Shown: positions 47,641-58,479 of the stretch, piece by piece
Layout: each line of letters opens with the position of its first letter
Numbering within the stretch: the stretch's first letter is position 1
From: Apodemus sylvaticus
Taxonomy: Eukaryota; Chordata; Mammalia; Rodentia; Muridae
NCBI RefSeq assembly: GCF_947179515.1
Contig: NC_067481.1
Coordinates: 85,429,845 to 85,493,844, forward strand
Reading direction: 5' to 3'
Length of the DNA stretch: 64,000 nucleotides
Made by a program: the position numbers and the translations under genes
The notes under the pieces: model-generated
Database searches by the model: none
Told to the model about the DNA's origin: nothing
What the model saw: only the letters and a program-made list of their open reading frames with translations

Positions 47641-47980
47641 AATCTTTATTTGAAAGATATAATTGTCTTGGACACTTACTGATGAATGAATTAACTCTTT
47701 CTAGTTCTTTCTGAATTCTTGGTAGCTGGTTAAACTCCACTGTTCTGGTTTAAACCCCTCTCCAAACTGACTGATTCAATTTAGCTTCTCTAGCTACACA
47801 CTGAATTGTTCTGCTTGGTCTTATACTAATTTTGGCAATCTGTTCTATTTTTCTGAATACTTATTCTCTGGCTTGTTCTGTCTCCACCTGCAACTTGTCT
47901 CCGTAAAGCTGTCCTGATAAAACTGCCTCCTCCTCCTCCTCCTCTTCCTCCTCCTCCTCCTCCTCTTCCTCCTCCTCCTC

Positions 47981-48022
<42 letters not shown>

Positions 48023-48172
48023 CTCCTCCTCCTCCTCATTCTTCTCTTCCTCCTTCTCCTCTTGTCCTCTTCCTTGTCCTACTCCTCCTTGTCCTCCCCT
48101 TCCTCCTCCTTCTCCTCCTTCTCCTCCTCTTCTCCCTCCTCTCCCCTCCCTCCCTCTCCTGCTCCTCCTCCT

Positions 48173-48232
<60 letters not shown>

Positions 48233-48440
48233 TGTCACTTTGTCCTTTAATTTGACATCAATTTCAAACATGGCCACTTCCTTCTACCAATTATGTTTGC
48301 CTACATAGTTTGGTCTTAAGGGTGTGTACTAAGGCTATGTATACATTCCAGCCAGATCATACAGACCTAGGTTTCTGAGAGTGAACCCTTGTGAGAGCAG
48401 CCATGTTGTCAGATTAAAGTTCATCTACAAGTTCCAACTT
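47641..48440 (-). repeat. Rodent interspersed repeat (ERV-like) holding a polypyrimidine tract
   Basis: The words 'cccctctccaaactgactga', 'ttcttctctagctacacac'-like text, 'gtctccacctgcaacttgtc' before the tract and 'tgacatcaatttcaaacatg', 'ggtcttaagggtgtgtact', 'tgtcagattaaagttcatct' after it follow a rodent repeat that I remember but cannot name. Orientation is uncertain. Confidence 0.4.
47926..48228. repeat. Polypyrimidine tract: (CCT)n then (CT)n
   Basis: About 300 bp almost purely C and T on the plus strand, mostly CCT units, then mixed CTT/CCT, then a pure (CT)n at about 48,176-48,228. The minus-strand Glu/Arg-rich frames, up to 138 codons, are translations of this tract. Confidence 0.98.
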
Positions 48441-49204
48441 GATTTCTTTGCATCATGTATATATACACTGTTAATAGTATCTTCAGCGCAGGGGTCATAA
48501 TGTGGTGCCATCAGGCAACCAGGAGAAATCTCAAAGGCGTGAATTGATATCTTTAAAAAATTATATCCTACAAGTAGTGTGAGGCTTACATAAAATTATA
48601 ATGGAATTTATTGAAGAAAACCAATAGTTTATGACTAGATTATTTTTCAAATGCTGGACAACCTCTCAAAAATACTATGGATATACACTTATGTATCTTA
48701 CTCATACTGAGTATTTGGTAGTAGATAATATTAGAAAAATGAAAAAAGTAAAGGTAGAAAAATAAAAGTAACAATAGAAAAAATTACATTCTAATATACT
48801 AAATATTAAAAGTGTAATTTATTTATAACATTTAATACAAATAAAATATAAGCTATAGACATTCTATTGGAATGGAATGACATAATGGATCCAAACATTT
48901 ATTTGACTACAGAGTTTTATTTTGGTGAGATTTGGCCCTGAATACCTGTGTTAGTTTTAAAATGTTTTTGCAACAACACCTCAAAGAGCTGACATGACAA
49001 TGATCTGCCTGCAGTCACTTTGGTAAACGAAATATAACTAATTCCCTTTGTTATCTGGCAACTTGTGTCAGCAGTGATCCCACGGAGCAAAACACTTATA
49101 AATCTGCCTCCTTACCGTTCTCCGGCTCTCACCCTTGTCACTCTGCCATCTAGTTACCTGGAGGCAGCACAGCGATCTCCCTTTAAAGCGTGTCACAACA
49201 TGTC
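48441..49204. other. Single-copy DNA, no gene seen
   Basis: AT-rich left part and GC-richer right part; nothing recognised. Confidence 0.45.
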
Positions 49205-49440
49205 ACTCTTTTGTTCCAAAACACTCTAATGTCTTCCCACCTCAGAGTGACATCCTGAATCCTCTCTAACCTTTGTGTGGTGTGATGCCTGCCTCTCTCA
49301 TTTCATCTCCTGATTCAGTCTGTTGCCACGCTGAGCTCTTTGCAGTTGCCTTCCCGCATGCAACGCATCACTGCCTTGGTTTGCACAGGGAATGTTCCTT
49401 GTCCTGGGATCATTGCACCTGTCCAGGAGCTTACCTACAA
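49205..49440 (+). repeat. L2 LINE fragment (ancient)
   Basis: Shows L2 order: 'ctaatgtcttcccacctcag', 'agtgacatcctgaatcctct', 'tgatgcctgcctctctcatt', 'tgttgccacgctgagctctt', 'gcagttgccttcc'. High divergence. The 73-codon frame over it is not credited. Confidence 0.6.
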
Positions 49441-49849
49441 GTTTCCCACATCACTGAGACTTTGTTCATATCTAGTTTTCATTATATAGCTTGATTGGCA
49501 CCGTTCTTTCCCTCTCATTACCATTATTTTCACTGTAGCCTATTTGCTGATCTAGAAAAAAATGTGCCACACTTTTTCATTATCTGTTTTCCTCTATTAG
49601 TATTCAAACTGTCTTAATGTAGAACATTGGTACTTTTTGTGACCCTTAGCCATGCACAAGGTATAAACATATTTTCCCACAGCAGATATTTTCTGTCCTC
49701 AGGGGGAGACTTTGTTCAAGAGAGACAACTCCATTCAGATTACTTTTCCAACTATACCATCTTCTTCCTTAATTCTCTTCTCATCCATTTTCGATGAGAT
49801 GAGATGCTTCCATTGTTTTTCTTACTCTGTTCTTTATTAGTTTACTCAT

Positions 49850-50180
49850 ACTAGTATCGAACGTGACAAGAAGAACTGTAAGACACAGAAGAGTTATTTT
49901 GGCTTACAGTTGAAGGGTGCAGTCTATGATGGTGGGGAGGCGTGGGGAGAGGGATGTGAAGCAAATGGTAACATTGCAATTGTCATCAGGAATAGAGAGA
50001 GATGGTGCTTCTGCTCATGTCCCCTTTTCTCCTTAAGTAGAGACTCCTAGCCAAAGGAATGGTGATGATGCATTTACATTTACAGTGCATAGACCTTCTT
50101 CAATAAATGTAGAGACCTCATCAAAGATGTACCAGAGATTTGCCTCTATGGAGACTCCTAAATATATCATGAAGCACCTC
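49850..50180 (-). repeat. MaLR-like LTR, diverged, minus orientation
   Basis: The order 'gagttattttggcttacagt', 'tctatgatggtggggaggcg', 'gtccccttttctccttaagt', 'gatttgcctctatggagac' follows the reversed rodent MaLR-like LTR class. Confidence 0.5.
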
Positions 50181-50548
50181 ATGATTCATTGCTCCCTTAT
50201 ATTTTGCATAGTTGGGAAATTACATATTTTTTATCTCTTGTATTCAGAGCTCCATCCCTTGGAAGAGCTTCTGGGAAGGTCCCAGTGTTTACCATTTAGT
50301 GGAGACATTGCCACACTCTCGTCTCCTAGACTTATGCTGTTTCTAATTATCATGTAGGAGAACATTCCTCAAAAGGAAAGAGTCCCCCAGTGTTAGAGGG
50401 TCCAGGAAATATGTATATTATTACACCAACAAGCCTGTCCACAGCAACCATTGACACTCATAGAGGCTCATACCAAGGACCCGTACCAGGGACATGCACC
50501 ATGTCACTCTGTCCCCACCAAGGCCACTTTGGGCTCAGCACTATCATT

Positions 50549-50560
50549 TATCTATCTACC

Positions 50561-50614
<54 letters not shown>

Positions 50615-50694
50615 ATCTATCTACCAATTATCTATTATCTATCAACTATCTATCTTCTATCTATCATCTATTTTTATCTATTATCTACCTATTC

Positions 50695-50727
<33 letters not shown>

Positions 50728-50741
50728 ATATATATATATAT
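50549..50741. repeat. (TCTA)n microsatellite with a (TA)n end
   Basis: About 190 bp of TCTA units with TCAT/TTAT variants and a short TA run. YLSI-rich frames of up to 175 codons are translations of it. Confidence 0.98.
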
Positions 50742-50889
50742 CATCTATCTATGTGTCAATCATTTATCTACCATCTCTATCACCTATCATCTGTCTATGC
50801 ATATCTGTATTTCTGTATCTGTGAATCTATGTACTTATCTGAATTGATGCAACAAAATCTCACTGCTCTCCTTGAGGCTTCAGCTTTCT

Positions 50890-50892
50890 TTC

Positions 50893-50964
<72 letters not shown>
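50890..50964. repeat. (CTTT)n microsatellite at L1 tail position
   Basis: About 75 bp of CTTT units exactly where the minus-strand L1's final poly(A) tail should be; on the minus strand it is (AAAG)n. Confidence 0.97.
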
Positions 50965-51720
50965 GCCTTTTTTATTAACCAATCAGATTAATGTATCAAG
51001 AATATCATAATTTACAAGATTTCAATATAATAATTTCAGAGCCAATTGATAATGATAAAAGCTTTATCCCAATATTTCTTTTTTATATGAATCTGGCATA
51101 TTTAATACCATACATAGCATTAGAGTAAGAAGGAAATATGTATTTAAAATAACAACATCTTATATTATTCTATTGTAACAGTAATATCACAGTAGAGATA
51201 CAAAGTACATCACAATTTAATAGCTATTTGACATCCTGGAATACATCTCTTAAAGACTCCTGCAGAGTAGCCAAGGTTTGTAAAGCTTAGGGCATTAGGA
51301 CAATAAAACATCTTAATTAGGTTTCCATTATTCTTCAAATGTTTTTATACTCCAGAAAGAATAAAACTGTGAAAAGGAATATATTTTTTCAGATGAAGAT
51401 GCCTTTTTCATAAATATAAATGATCAAAGAGCTGTGAGCAGCCTTTTAAAATATAGTTGTAAACATTCATGCTTGAACCTATATGAGAGGAAGCTGTAGG
51501 AATTCTGCTTTACAAATGCCTACATTTAGAGTTGATCTTGTCTGTCCAAGATTGTTCAGATATTTCCTGTAAAGAGGTCTGTTTGTATTTTTTCCTTATA
51601 AAATGCATAGGAATATTTTTGCTTACAAAGTACACAGTCAGGGAAGTAAATGTGAGTAAAGAAAAGAGAACTTGCAGCCAAGGCCTCTTTCCTGTTTCCT
51701 TGTGTGCTTGCTTTAGTTAT
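50965..51720 (-). other. Putative 3'-transduced flank of the L1
   Basis: Non-L1, AT-rich, apparently single-copy sequence between the L1's own A-rich end and the (AAAG)n tail, inside the 26-bp TSD. An AATAAA on the minus strand is 6-8 bases before the tail. No exon or frame of note was seen in it. Confidence 0.65.
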
Positions 51721-52054
51721 CTTTTTTTTTTACTCCTTTTAATCTATTTTTTATTTGATATATTCTTTATGTACATTTCAAATGATTTCCTTTTCCTGGA
51801 TTCCCCCTCCCTGAAAGTCCCATAAGCCCTTTTCTCTCCCACTGTTCCCCAATCAACCCCTTCCCCCTTCCCTGTCCTGGTATTCCCATACATTGCAGCA
51901 CTGAGCCTTTCTAGGACCAGGGGCCTCTCCTTCCTTCTTCTTGGGTATCATTTGATATGTGAATTGTGTCTTGGGTATTCCAAGCTTCTAGGCTAATATC
52001 TACTTATCAGTGAGTACATACCATGAGTGTTCTTTTGTGATTGGTTTACCTCAC

Positions 52055-52975
52055 TTAGGATGATATTACCATTCCCATCCATTTGTTTAAGAATTTCATG
52101 AATTCATTGTTTTTAATGGCCAAATAGTACTCCATTGTGTATATATACCACATTTTTTGTATCCATTCCTCTGTTGAAGGACATCTGGGTTCTTTCCAGC
52201 TTCTGGCTATTATAAATAGGGCTGCTATGAACATAGTGGAGCATGTATCCTTATTACATGCTGGGGAATCCTCTGGGTATATGCCCAAGAGTGGTATTGT
52301 GGGGTCCTCCAGTAGTATCATGCCCAGTTTTCTGAGGAACCACCAGACTGATTTCCAGAGTTGTACCAGCTTGCAACACCACCAGCAGTGGAGGAGTGTT
52401 CCTCTTTCTCCACATCCTCACCAGCACCTGTTTCCTCCTGAGATTTTGATCTTAGCCATTCTGACTGGTGTGAGGTGAAATCTCAGGGTTGTTTTGATTT
52501 GCATTTCCCTGATGACTAAGGATGTTGAACATTTCTTTAGGTGTTTCTCTCCCATTCAATATTCCTCAGGTGAAAATTCTTTATTTAGCTCTGTACCCCA
52601 GTTTTTAATAGGGTTATTTGGCTCTCTGGCATCTACCTTCTTTAGTTCTTTGTATATTTTGGATATAAGCCCTCTGTTGAATGTAGGGTTGATAAAGATC
52701 TTTTCCCAATTTGTTGGTTTCCATTTTGTCCTTTTGACAATGTCCTTTGCCTTACAGAAACTCAGTAATTCTATGAGGTCCCATTTGTCAATTTTTCCTC
52801 TTAGAGCATAAGCTATTGGTATTCTGTTCAGGAAATTTTCTCCTGTGCCCATGTCCTCAAGGGTCTTCCCCAGTTTCTTTTCTATTAGTTTCAGTGTGTC
52901 TGGTTTTATGTGGAAGTCCTTGATCCACTTGGAGTTGAGCTTAGTACAAGGAGATAAGAATGTATCAATTTGCAT
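52055..52975 (-). pseudogene. L1 ORF2 C-terminal fragments (two frames)
   Basis: Two minus frames, 52,975-52,556 and 52,321-52,055, carry ORF2 C-terminal sequence. The first has 'KWIKDFHIKPDTLKLIEKKL' and 'IDKWDLIELLSFCKAKD'. The second has 'LLGIYPEDSPACNKDTCSTM' and 'STEEWIQKMWYIYTMEYYL'. A frame break separates them. The RT and endonuclease domains were lost by 5' truncation. Confidence 0.85.
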
Positions 52976-53139
52976 TCTTCTGCATGCTGACTTCCAGTTG
53001 AACCAGCACCATTTGTCAAAAAGGGTATCTTTCTTCCACTAGATGGTTTTAGCTCCTTTGTCAAAGATCAAGTGACCATAGGTGTGTGGGTTCATTTCTG
53101 GGTCTTCAGTTGTATTCCATTGATCTCCTTGCTCTCCTT

Positions 53140-53776
53140 GAGGCTTCAGCTTTCTTTCTTCTTGTTTTTTTTTATTTTATCTTTTTTATTAGATATATTC
53201 TTTATTTACATTTCAAATGATTTCACTTTTTCTGGCTCCTGGGAGAGTCCCATAAGCCATCTCCCTGCCCTCTGTTCCCCAATCAACCCCATCCTGCTTC
53301 CCTGTCCTGGTATTCCCCTACACTGTTGCATCAAGCCTTTCCAGGACCAGGGGCCTCTCCTCCGGTTGATGCCCAACAAGGTCATCCTCTTCTGCCTATG
53401 TGTCTGGAGCCATGGATAAGACCATGTGTACTATCTGGTTGATGTTTTTAATCCCTGGGTGCTCTGGGAATACTGGGTGGCTCATATTGTAGTTCCTCCT
53501 ATGGCACTACAAACCCCTTCAGCTCTTTGGGTCCTTTCTCTAGCTCCCCTGTTGGGGACCCTGTGCTCAGTTCAGTGGCTGGCTGAGAATGTCCCCCTCT
53601 ACAGAGACAAAGTGTGGAGCAGAGACTAAGGGAAAAGCCATCCGGAGACTACCCCACCTAGTGATCCATTCCATATACAGTTACGAAACCCAGACCCTAT
53701 TATCGATGCCCACAAGTACTTGCTGACATAGCTCTCACCTGGGAGGCTCTGCTGGTGCATGAGACTTCAGCTTTCT
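53140..53776 (-). mobile_element. Second L1 at the same target, 5'-inverted, 16-bp TSD
   Basis: gaggcttcagctttct (53,140-53,155) and gagacttcagctttct (53,761-53,776) flank it, 15 of 16 matching. From 53,156 to about 53,600 it is minus-strand L1 3'UTR. From about 53,600 to 53,752 it is plus-strand L1 3'UTR ('gtggagcagagactaaggga', 'gtgatccattccatatacag') that belongs just upstream, so this element is also 5'-inverted. A few extra bases precede the right TSD. It carries no coding sequence. Confidence 0.88.
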
Positions 53777-53883
53777 AAGAAAGATGATTCCATGCCACTA
53801 TGTAGATGTATGTTTTAGGGAAAAGATCTGCTGCAAACTTCTTTGGGGGAGTTATATACTCAGAGTTTAATTTAAGATTACTT

Positions 53884-54100
53884 GGTGGGGGATAGAGCGA
53901 TGGCTAAACAGATAAGTGTGCTTGCTTCTCTTCCTGAGGACTTGGGATTAGTTTCTCTACATCCATGTCATGTGGTCACAACTTCTCATAACTATAGTTG
54001 CATGGGACCCAGAATCTCTTTCTGCTTCTAGGGACAGCTACACACACATACCATAGGCACATATGCACATGTAGCATACATATATGCACACAGATATAAT
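53884..54100 (+). repeat. B3-type SINE, plus orientation
   Basis: Head 'gatagagcgatggctaaaca', then 'gtgcttgcttctcttcctga', 'ccatgtcatgtggtcacaac', 'gtctctttctgcttctaggg'-like and a tail of CACATA words. Moderately diverged. Confidence 0.75.
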
Positions 54101-54345
54101 AACTTGGCATCTTGCTCCTAAAGTTTGACCTTGCTGCTGTCACTGCCTCTCAAGCCTTGTAAAATAAATACATTTAAATTTTCACTTATGTACAAATTAC
54201 TCATTTTATTAGAGAAGAATAATGGAATTTTAAAAGTAAATATTCAATTCCTTGCTACTGCCACATACCAAATATAGAGATAGCAATCTAAATATCAAAG
54301 GGAAATAGAGCATTAAAGAAAAATAAACTAAATAAGATATATTAT

Positions 54346-54422
54346 AGGGGTTGAGTTGTGACTTAGTGGTAGAAAACATGTTTAGTGTGGCTTCAAATTC
54401 CAGTACTATAAAGCAAACAAAT
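54346..54422 (+). repeat. ID-type SINE
   Basis: ID head 'ggggttgagttgtgacttag' and 'tggtagaaaacatgtttagt', then 'ggcttcaaattccagtacta' and an A-rich tail with AAAT units. Diverged from the ID consensus. Confidence 0.7.
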
Positions 54423-54478
54423 AAATCAACAAACAGACTAAACAAGAAGAAAAATTATAGCAAACTCTAAATACAATG

Positions 54479-54521
54479 ATTGCTTCTCAGCCTTTTGGCT
54501 AAGATCAAGTGTAAAAACAAA
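54479..54521 (+). pseudogene. U2 snRNA 5' fragment (retropseudogene)
   Basis: Bases 54,479-54,513 match the first 35 nt of U2 snRNA with two changes, including the run CCTTTTGGCTAAGATCAAG that holds the branch-point pairing region. Immediately after nt 35 comes an A-rich 'aaaacaaa'. The rest of U2 (Sm site, 3' stem-loops) and the U2 promoter elements are absent, so it is not a functional gene. It resembles the common 3'-truncated snRNA retropseudogenes. No clear TSD was found. Confidence 0.88.
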
Positions 54522-54664
54522 GATGTTCAGAAATTCTCTATTCTAATTCTTTCCTTTAATACCTCATAGATTTTGTCTAGAAGATGCTATGTTGATGGTT
54601 AAATGTTTGTTTATAATTTTTATGTGAACACCACTTTCTTCAGGTCTTTAAAAATGAGATATGT

Positions 54665-54835
54665 ATTTTTAATTATCTGAATGTGTGTATGTCTGTGCAG
54701 AGGTATGTGTGCAAGACTGTCTTATTAGAGGCAAGAAGATGTTGAGTTGGATTTAATTGAACTGGAGTTAAAGGTCATTGTGAACCTCCCAATATGAGTG
54801 CTGGGAACCAAACAGGAGTTCTCCATAGCCTTTAT
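54665..54835 (-). repeat. B3-type SINE, minus orientation
   Basis: Reversed B3: 'gtgtgtatgtctgtgcagag', 'gaactggagttaaaggtcat', 'tgtgaacctcccaatatgag', 'gagtgctgggaaccaaacag'. Confidence 0.75.
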
Positions 54836-54945
54836 GTTTTTTTTTTGTGAGATGACATCACTCTATGTAGCCCAGGCTGGCCTCAAATTCTCCAGCCTCT
54901 TGACTCGGGGCTGAGATTATAGACATGTACCAACAAAGCTAGCAT
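54836..54945 (-). repeat. B1-type SINE monomer, minus orientation
   Basis: Poly-T, then 'gtgagatgacatcactctat', 'gtagcccaggctggcctcaa', 'gctgagattatagacatgta' and 'ccaacaaagctagc', a reversed old B1 or proto-B1 monomer. Confidence 0.85.
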
Positions 54946-55489
54946 CTTCAGGACTTTAAAAAGTTTGCACTTTGACTTTCTAATATGATATTTGCTTTAT
55001 GTAAATTGTCTTTACTTTTCAGTAATGTTATGTTTATTGACATTAACAGACTTACATTGTTGGAAGCTATATATGACCTTCATTGATGGGATACTGGTAG
55101 CTTTGATTCCTGGATTACCAAACAAAGGTTTTGCACAATTTGTACAGCTATATGTGAACTTAGTAAGACATTTTTGTTTCTAAAAATCCAATATAAATGA
55201 ATAAGAAGCTAAAAAAAATACATAGAAATGATTGTCTAAACCATTCAGTTATGAACTGATGAAGGAAAGGGGCAATAGGCATGGTAACGTAGATGAGGAA
55301 AAGCCAACGAAGCTTCAACAATACTCAAAGAATGACAGGCAGCTAAGGATTGCTGGGTGTGGGAGAAAGAATCTTCCTCAGGAAAGATCACTGCAACTGA
55401 TTATTCGCTACTAAATGGTCAGTCCTGAAAACATGCATACAAGTAACATTACACAGACTGAGCAGTCTTTATTTTGAAATATATATTTA
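54946..55489. other. AT-rich DNA, no gene seen
   Basis: Nothing recognised. Confidence 0.45.
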
Positions 55490-55650
55490 GAAACACGTAC
55501 ATAGATGCATGTGACATCAGTAAGCAAAAGAGAGGGCCGTGAACGTAAAAGAGAGCAATTGGTGATCTATGTGAAAGGGCTTGGAGGGAGGAAAGGAAAG
55601 GGGAAATGATGTAATTGCATTATAATCCCAGAAAATAGAGAAGGAAAGAG
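55490..55650 (+). mobile_element. Lx-type L1 3' end, plus orientation
   Basis: Has 'aaaagagagggccgtgaacg', 'gcttggagggaggaaaggaa', 'ggggaaatgatgtaattgca' and 'ttataatcccagaaaataga', the 3' terminus of an old L1 subfamily. Confidence 0.7.
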
Positions 55651-57414
55651 ATACCATGGCACATTATTAGAGATTTTTGGCAAAGTGAGTGAAAAATACT
55701 TAGAAATGAAATAAGTGCTATCTGGGACATTTGAAGGTAAGATAAGGTGAAAATACCGTATTTTTAAGACTGAAAAGGTATATGTCTTTTCTTCTCTCTG
55801 CCTGATTTTCCTTAGGACAAATTTTTATCTTAAAAATTCTAGAAATTTCTATATACCCTTGAAAAATAGTCTTTTCCTGTCCCAGAGATAACTGAAATCT
55901 TCTAACCTTCACTTTCCAACAAGTAATTCTTATGTTCCTGTACCATTCTGAAATTGATAATCTATATTGATCCAAACTGAAGGACTAGCATTTCTTCCTG
56001 TTTCTCTGTGACTCCAAGTCACTCTTGGCATAAACTGTGGTGCTATTTATCCCACAATCCTTTGAAATGACAGTGAACTGTTGGTAAGTTCCTAGGCTTG
56101 CAGTGAGTTCCTGAATTACTCAATCTATCATCCCAGAAAAGGGGCTAAATATAGAGGTAGATAACTCATCATAGTGGCTTAACATGTCGTGTTCAAATCA
56201 TTTCTCGATTATAATATATTTAAATGCAATCCTATATCAACCAACGTAATGAAAAAATCATGGCGCAGTAATTTGTGTTCACTAATTTAGAACCATACAT
56301 TTAAGCAAATTCATTTACAGTAACTGTTCAACTTCAAATCATCTTCTACAAAAGGGCGATCAGCCAAATAAAAATGTTCAGAGGGGTTATTCTACAGAGG
56401 CCTGAAGTATTGGTTCATTACTTATACAAACAGAATTTGCAGAGATGGAAAAATGATTACTACTCGACAGAACTCTTTTATTTCATTAGTTTAAGGTACT
56501 ATTAAATGTAATTTCATAAGTAGTGATTTGCCTGATGCTTTTATTGAAATAGTTCATTCATTACTTATTTTGAACACTGATTTTTGTGTCATTTTAAAGA
56601 TGAGTACAATTTTTGAAATAGGACACATTGAAGCAATTTTAAAACATGCCTCATAATTATATAATCATTTAACCTATTTTATTTTCTTGAACACTAAAAA
56701 AATTAGGCTTTCATGGAGGTGATGTACAACTAAAAATTTATACTAAAAATTGCAATCTGAAATGTAAATTGTTCATGAACTTGAATTTGGACTTTTACAA
56801 ACTTCCCAATTACAATGATTTTACAATCTAAGTAGTATTTATTATAGAACAGTTTGGTCAAGTTAGAGTAATACCAGTATTTAATTTTAAAAAATTGGGT
56901 GTTTTTATTTTTTTTTAGAAAACAAAGGATATCTAATTTGTATGAAACTATACAATCTTTAGTATACTTATGTAATTACTTAATTTTCCATGGAGAAATA
57001 ATTTTAAATGAATCACAAACCTTCCTCTAGCATGTGTTTACCATTCTTTTGAAATTTGTATGTGTATATACACCATGCATACTATAATAAAATGCCATAT
57101 AATAGTTTACTATTATCAAATGTAAAACTAAGTGGAATTCTATGAAAAATTTCAAGTAACAGTCTTTCAGGAATAGATAGTTGATAAAAAGAGACTTGGG
57201 ATAATCAAGAATTTTATATTTCACCCTCTTAGGATAAACAGCATGTTCCTAAGTCGTTTGTTATAAATACTGAAATTTCTGCATCTCAGTTTATTTCCCT
57301 AAATAAAACTGTTCATAATCAAAATAGGAATAAAACAAATCATGAATAAATGCCGAGGTGGGAAGATTCTGAGTTGATAAAGAAGAATCCATCTCTGTAT
57401 GTAGGCTTGAACAT
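55651..57414. other. AT-rich single-copy DNA, no gene seen
   Basis: No recognised repeat or exon. It is among the most AT-rich parts of the window. Confidence 0.45.
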
Positions 57415-57819
57415 TAAAAGAATGCTAATGTGAGAACATCAACCCACAAAGCCTTTGACCCTAAATTTGTCCTGCCTACAAGATGTGCAGGAATAAACAT
57501 GGAACTGAGATTGAGGGAATGGCCAACCAATGACTGTTCCAAATTTGAGACTCATCTCATGGAATAGAGCCAACCCATGATGCTATTAATGATACTATGC
57601 TATGCTTGAGTATTGAGCCTAGCATAATTGTCTCCTGAGAGGATTCATCCAGCAGTAAATGGAAACAGATGCAGGGACCCACTGCCAAACAGCAGGGAGT
57701 GTTGAGGAAGAGTGGGGAACAAGACTAAATAAGGCAGGAGGGGTTGAGAACACAAGAAGACCCACAGAGCCAACTAACCTGGGCCCATGGAGGTTCACAG
57801 AGACTGAACCACCACAGGA
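57415..57819 (+). mobile_element. Lx-type L1 3'UTR fragment, plus orientation
   Basis: Follows the Lx 3'UTR: 'gattgagggaatggccaacc', 'gctattaatgatactatgct', 'tcctgagaggattcatccag', 'ggaaacagatgcagggaccc', 'aactaacctgggcccatgga'. The 67-codon frame inside is not credited. Confidence 0.75.
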
Positions 57820-58205
57820 TTGGCTTGTAGGTAAATTTGTAGGGCATTTCCTGGGGTGGTGATTATCATAGGATGACCCAGACCATGGTAGGTGGTGACA
57901 CCACTAGGCAGAAGTGGTCAAAGAGTACATTAAAAAAAGAAAACAAACAAACAAAACAAACAAACAAACAAAAAAAACCAAAAAAACCCCTGACCAAGTC
58001 AGGAGAATGTAAACAGCAAACAGCACTCCTTCGCGGCCTCTGCTTGAGCTACTGATTCCAGGTTCTTGACTGGCAGAATTGTCTGCCCTGACTTTTCTCA
58101 GTGGTAGACTGTGCTGTGAAATTGTAAACTGAAAAGAACTCTCTGCTCCCTAAGTTGATTTTAGTCATGTTGTTTGTCACAGAGCCTGAAACTAACTGAA
58201 ACATA
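57820..58205 (+). repeat. MaLR-like LTR, plus orientation
   Basis: Contains 'taggatgacccagaccatgg', 'tgacaccactaggcagaagt', an (AAAC)n run, 'cagcactccttcgcggcctc', and the end 'gtcatgttgtttgtcacaga ... aactaactgaaaca'. It is the same LTR class as the element at 46,804, with a different body. Confidence 0.6.
57938..57988. repeat. (AAAC)n A-rich simple repeat
   Basis: Interrupted AAAC units inside the LTR-like element. Confidence 0.95.
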
Positions 58206-58479
58206 TGTCAACTCTACAGGATCAAGAATCTCTTAAGATTCACCTTCAGAGATACCTGCAAGATATTATTCAGCCCCTAACCAGACCTGAAAGGGATTGT
58301 CTTGACAAGGTTAATTGATAAGAATTGATAAGAGATGATGACTTATTTTAGCTATGCATTTCCTGTGAGGAGACCATGTACTATTCTAAATGTAGAGAGT
58401 GAGTTGAGTGTAGACTTATATTTTTTTAAAACCTTCTTTCATAAGTGTACTTAAATGCTTTAATCTCCCTTCTAGGCCA

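Larger units (their letters stand above)
50864..53155 (-). mobile_element. L1 with apparent 3' transduction, 26-bp TSD
   Basis: The same 26 bases occur at 50,864-50,889 and 53,130-53,155. On the minus strand from 53,129 the insert reads: 5'-truncated ORF2 C-terminus, L1 3'UTR, L1 A-rich end at about 51,731-51,721, then about 750 bp of non-L1 sequence (51,720 to about 50,965), a polyadenylation signal AATAAA (plus coordinates 50,971-50,976), then an (AAAG)n tail (50,964-50,890). That order fits L1 read-through to a downstream poly(A) site and integration of both parts. The site ctttct|aagaaa resembles an L1 endonuclease target. Confidence 0.8.

Noticed and set aside
47861..48277. 138-codon Glu/Arg-rich minus frame and its neighbours
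   Set aside because: It is a translation of the (GGA)n/(GA)n tract; any frame through such a repeat stays open.
50390..50978. 144-175 codon YLSI-rich frames
   Set aside because: Translation of a (TCTA)n and (CTTT)n microsatellite, in several frames at once; not protein-like.
52137..52478. Plus-strand frame beginning MYIYHIFCIHSSVE, also at 10,726, 38,656 and in part near 40,619
   Set aside because: It is the antisense of the L1 ORF2 C-terminus and recurs with every copy; an antisense shadow.
54479..54513. Functional U2 snRNA gene
   Set aside because: Only 35 nt are present; no Sm site, no 3' stem-loops and no snRNA promoter elements upstream.
54460..54535. TSD around the U2 fragment
   Set aside because: 'aatacaatg' before and 'aaacaaagatg' after are only loosely similar and A-rich; not convincing.
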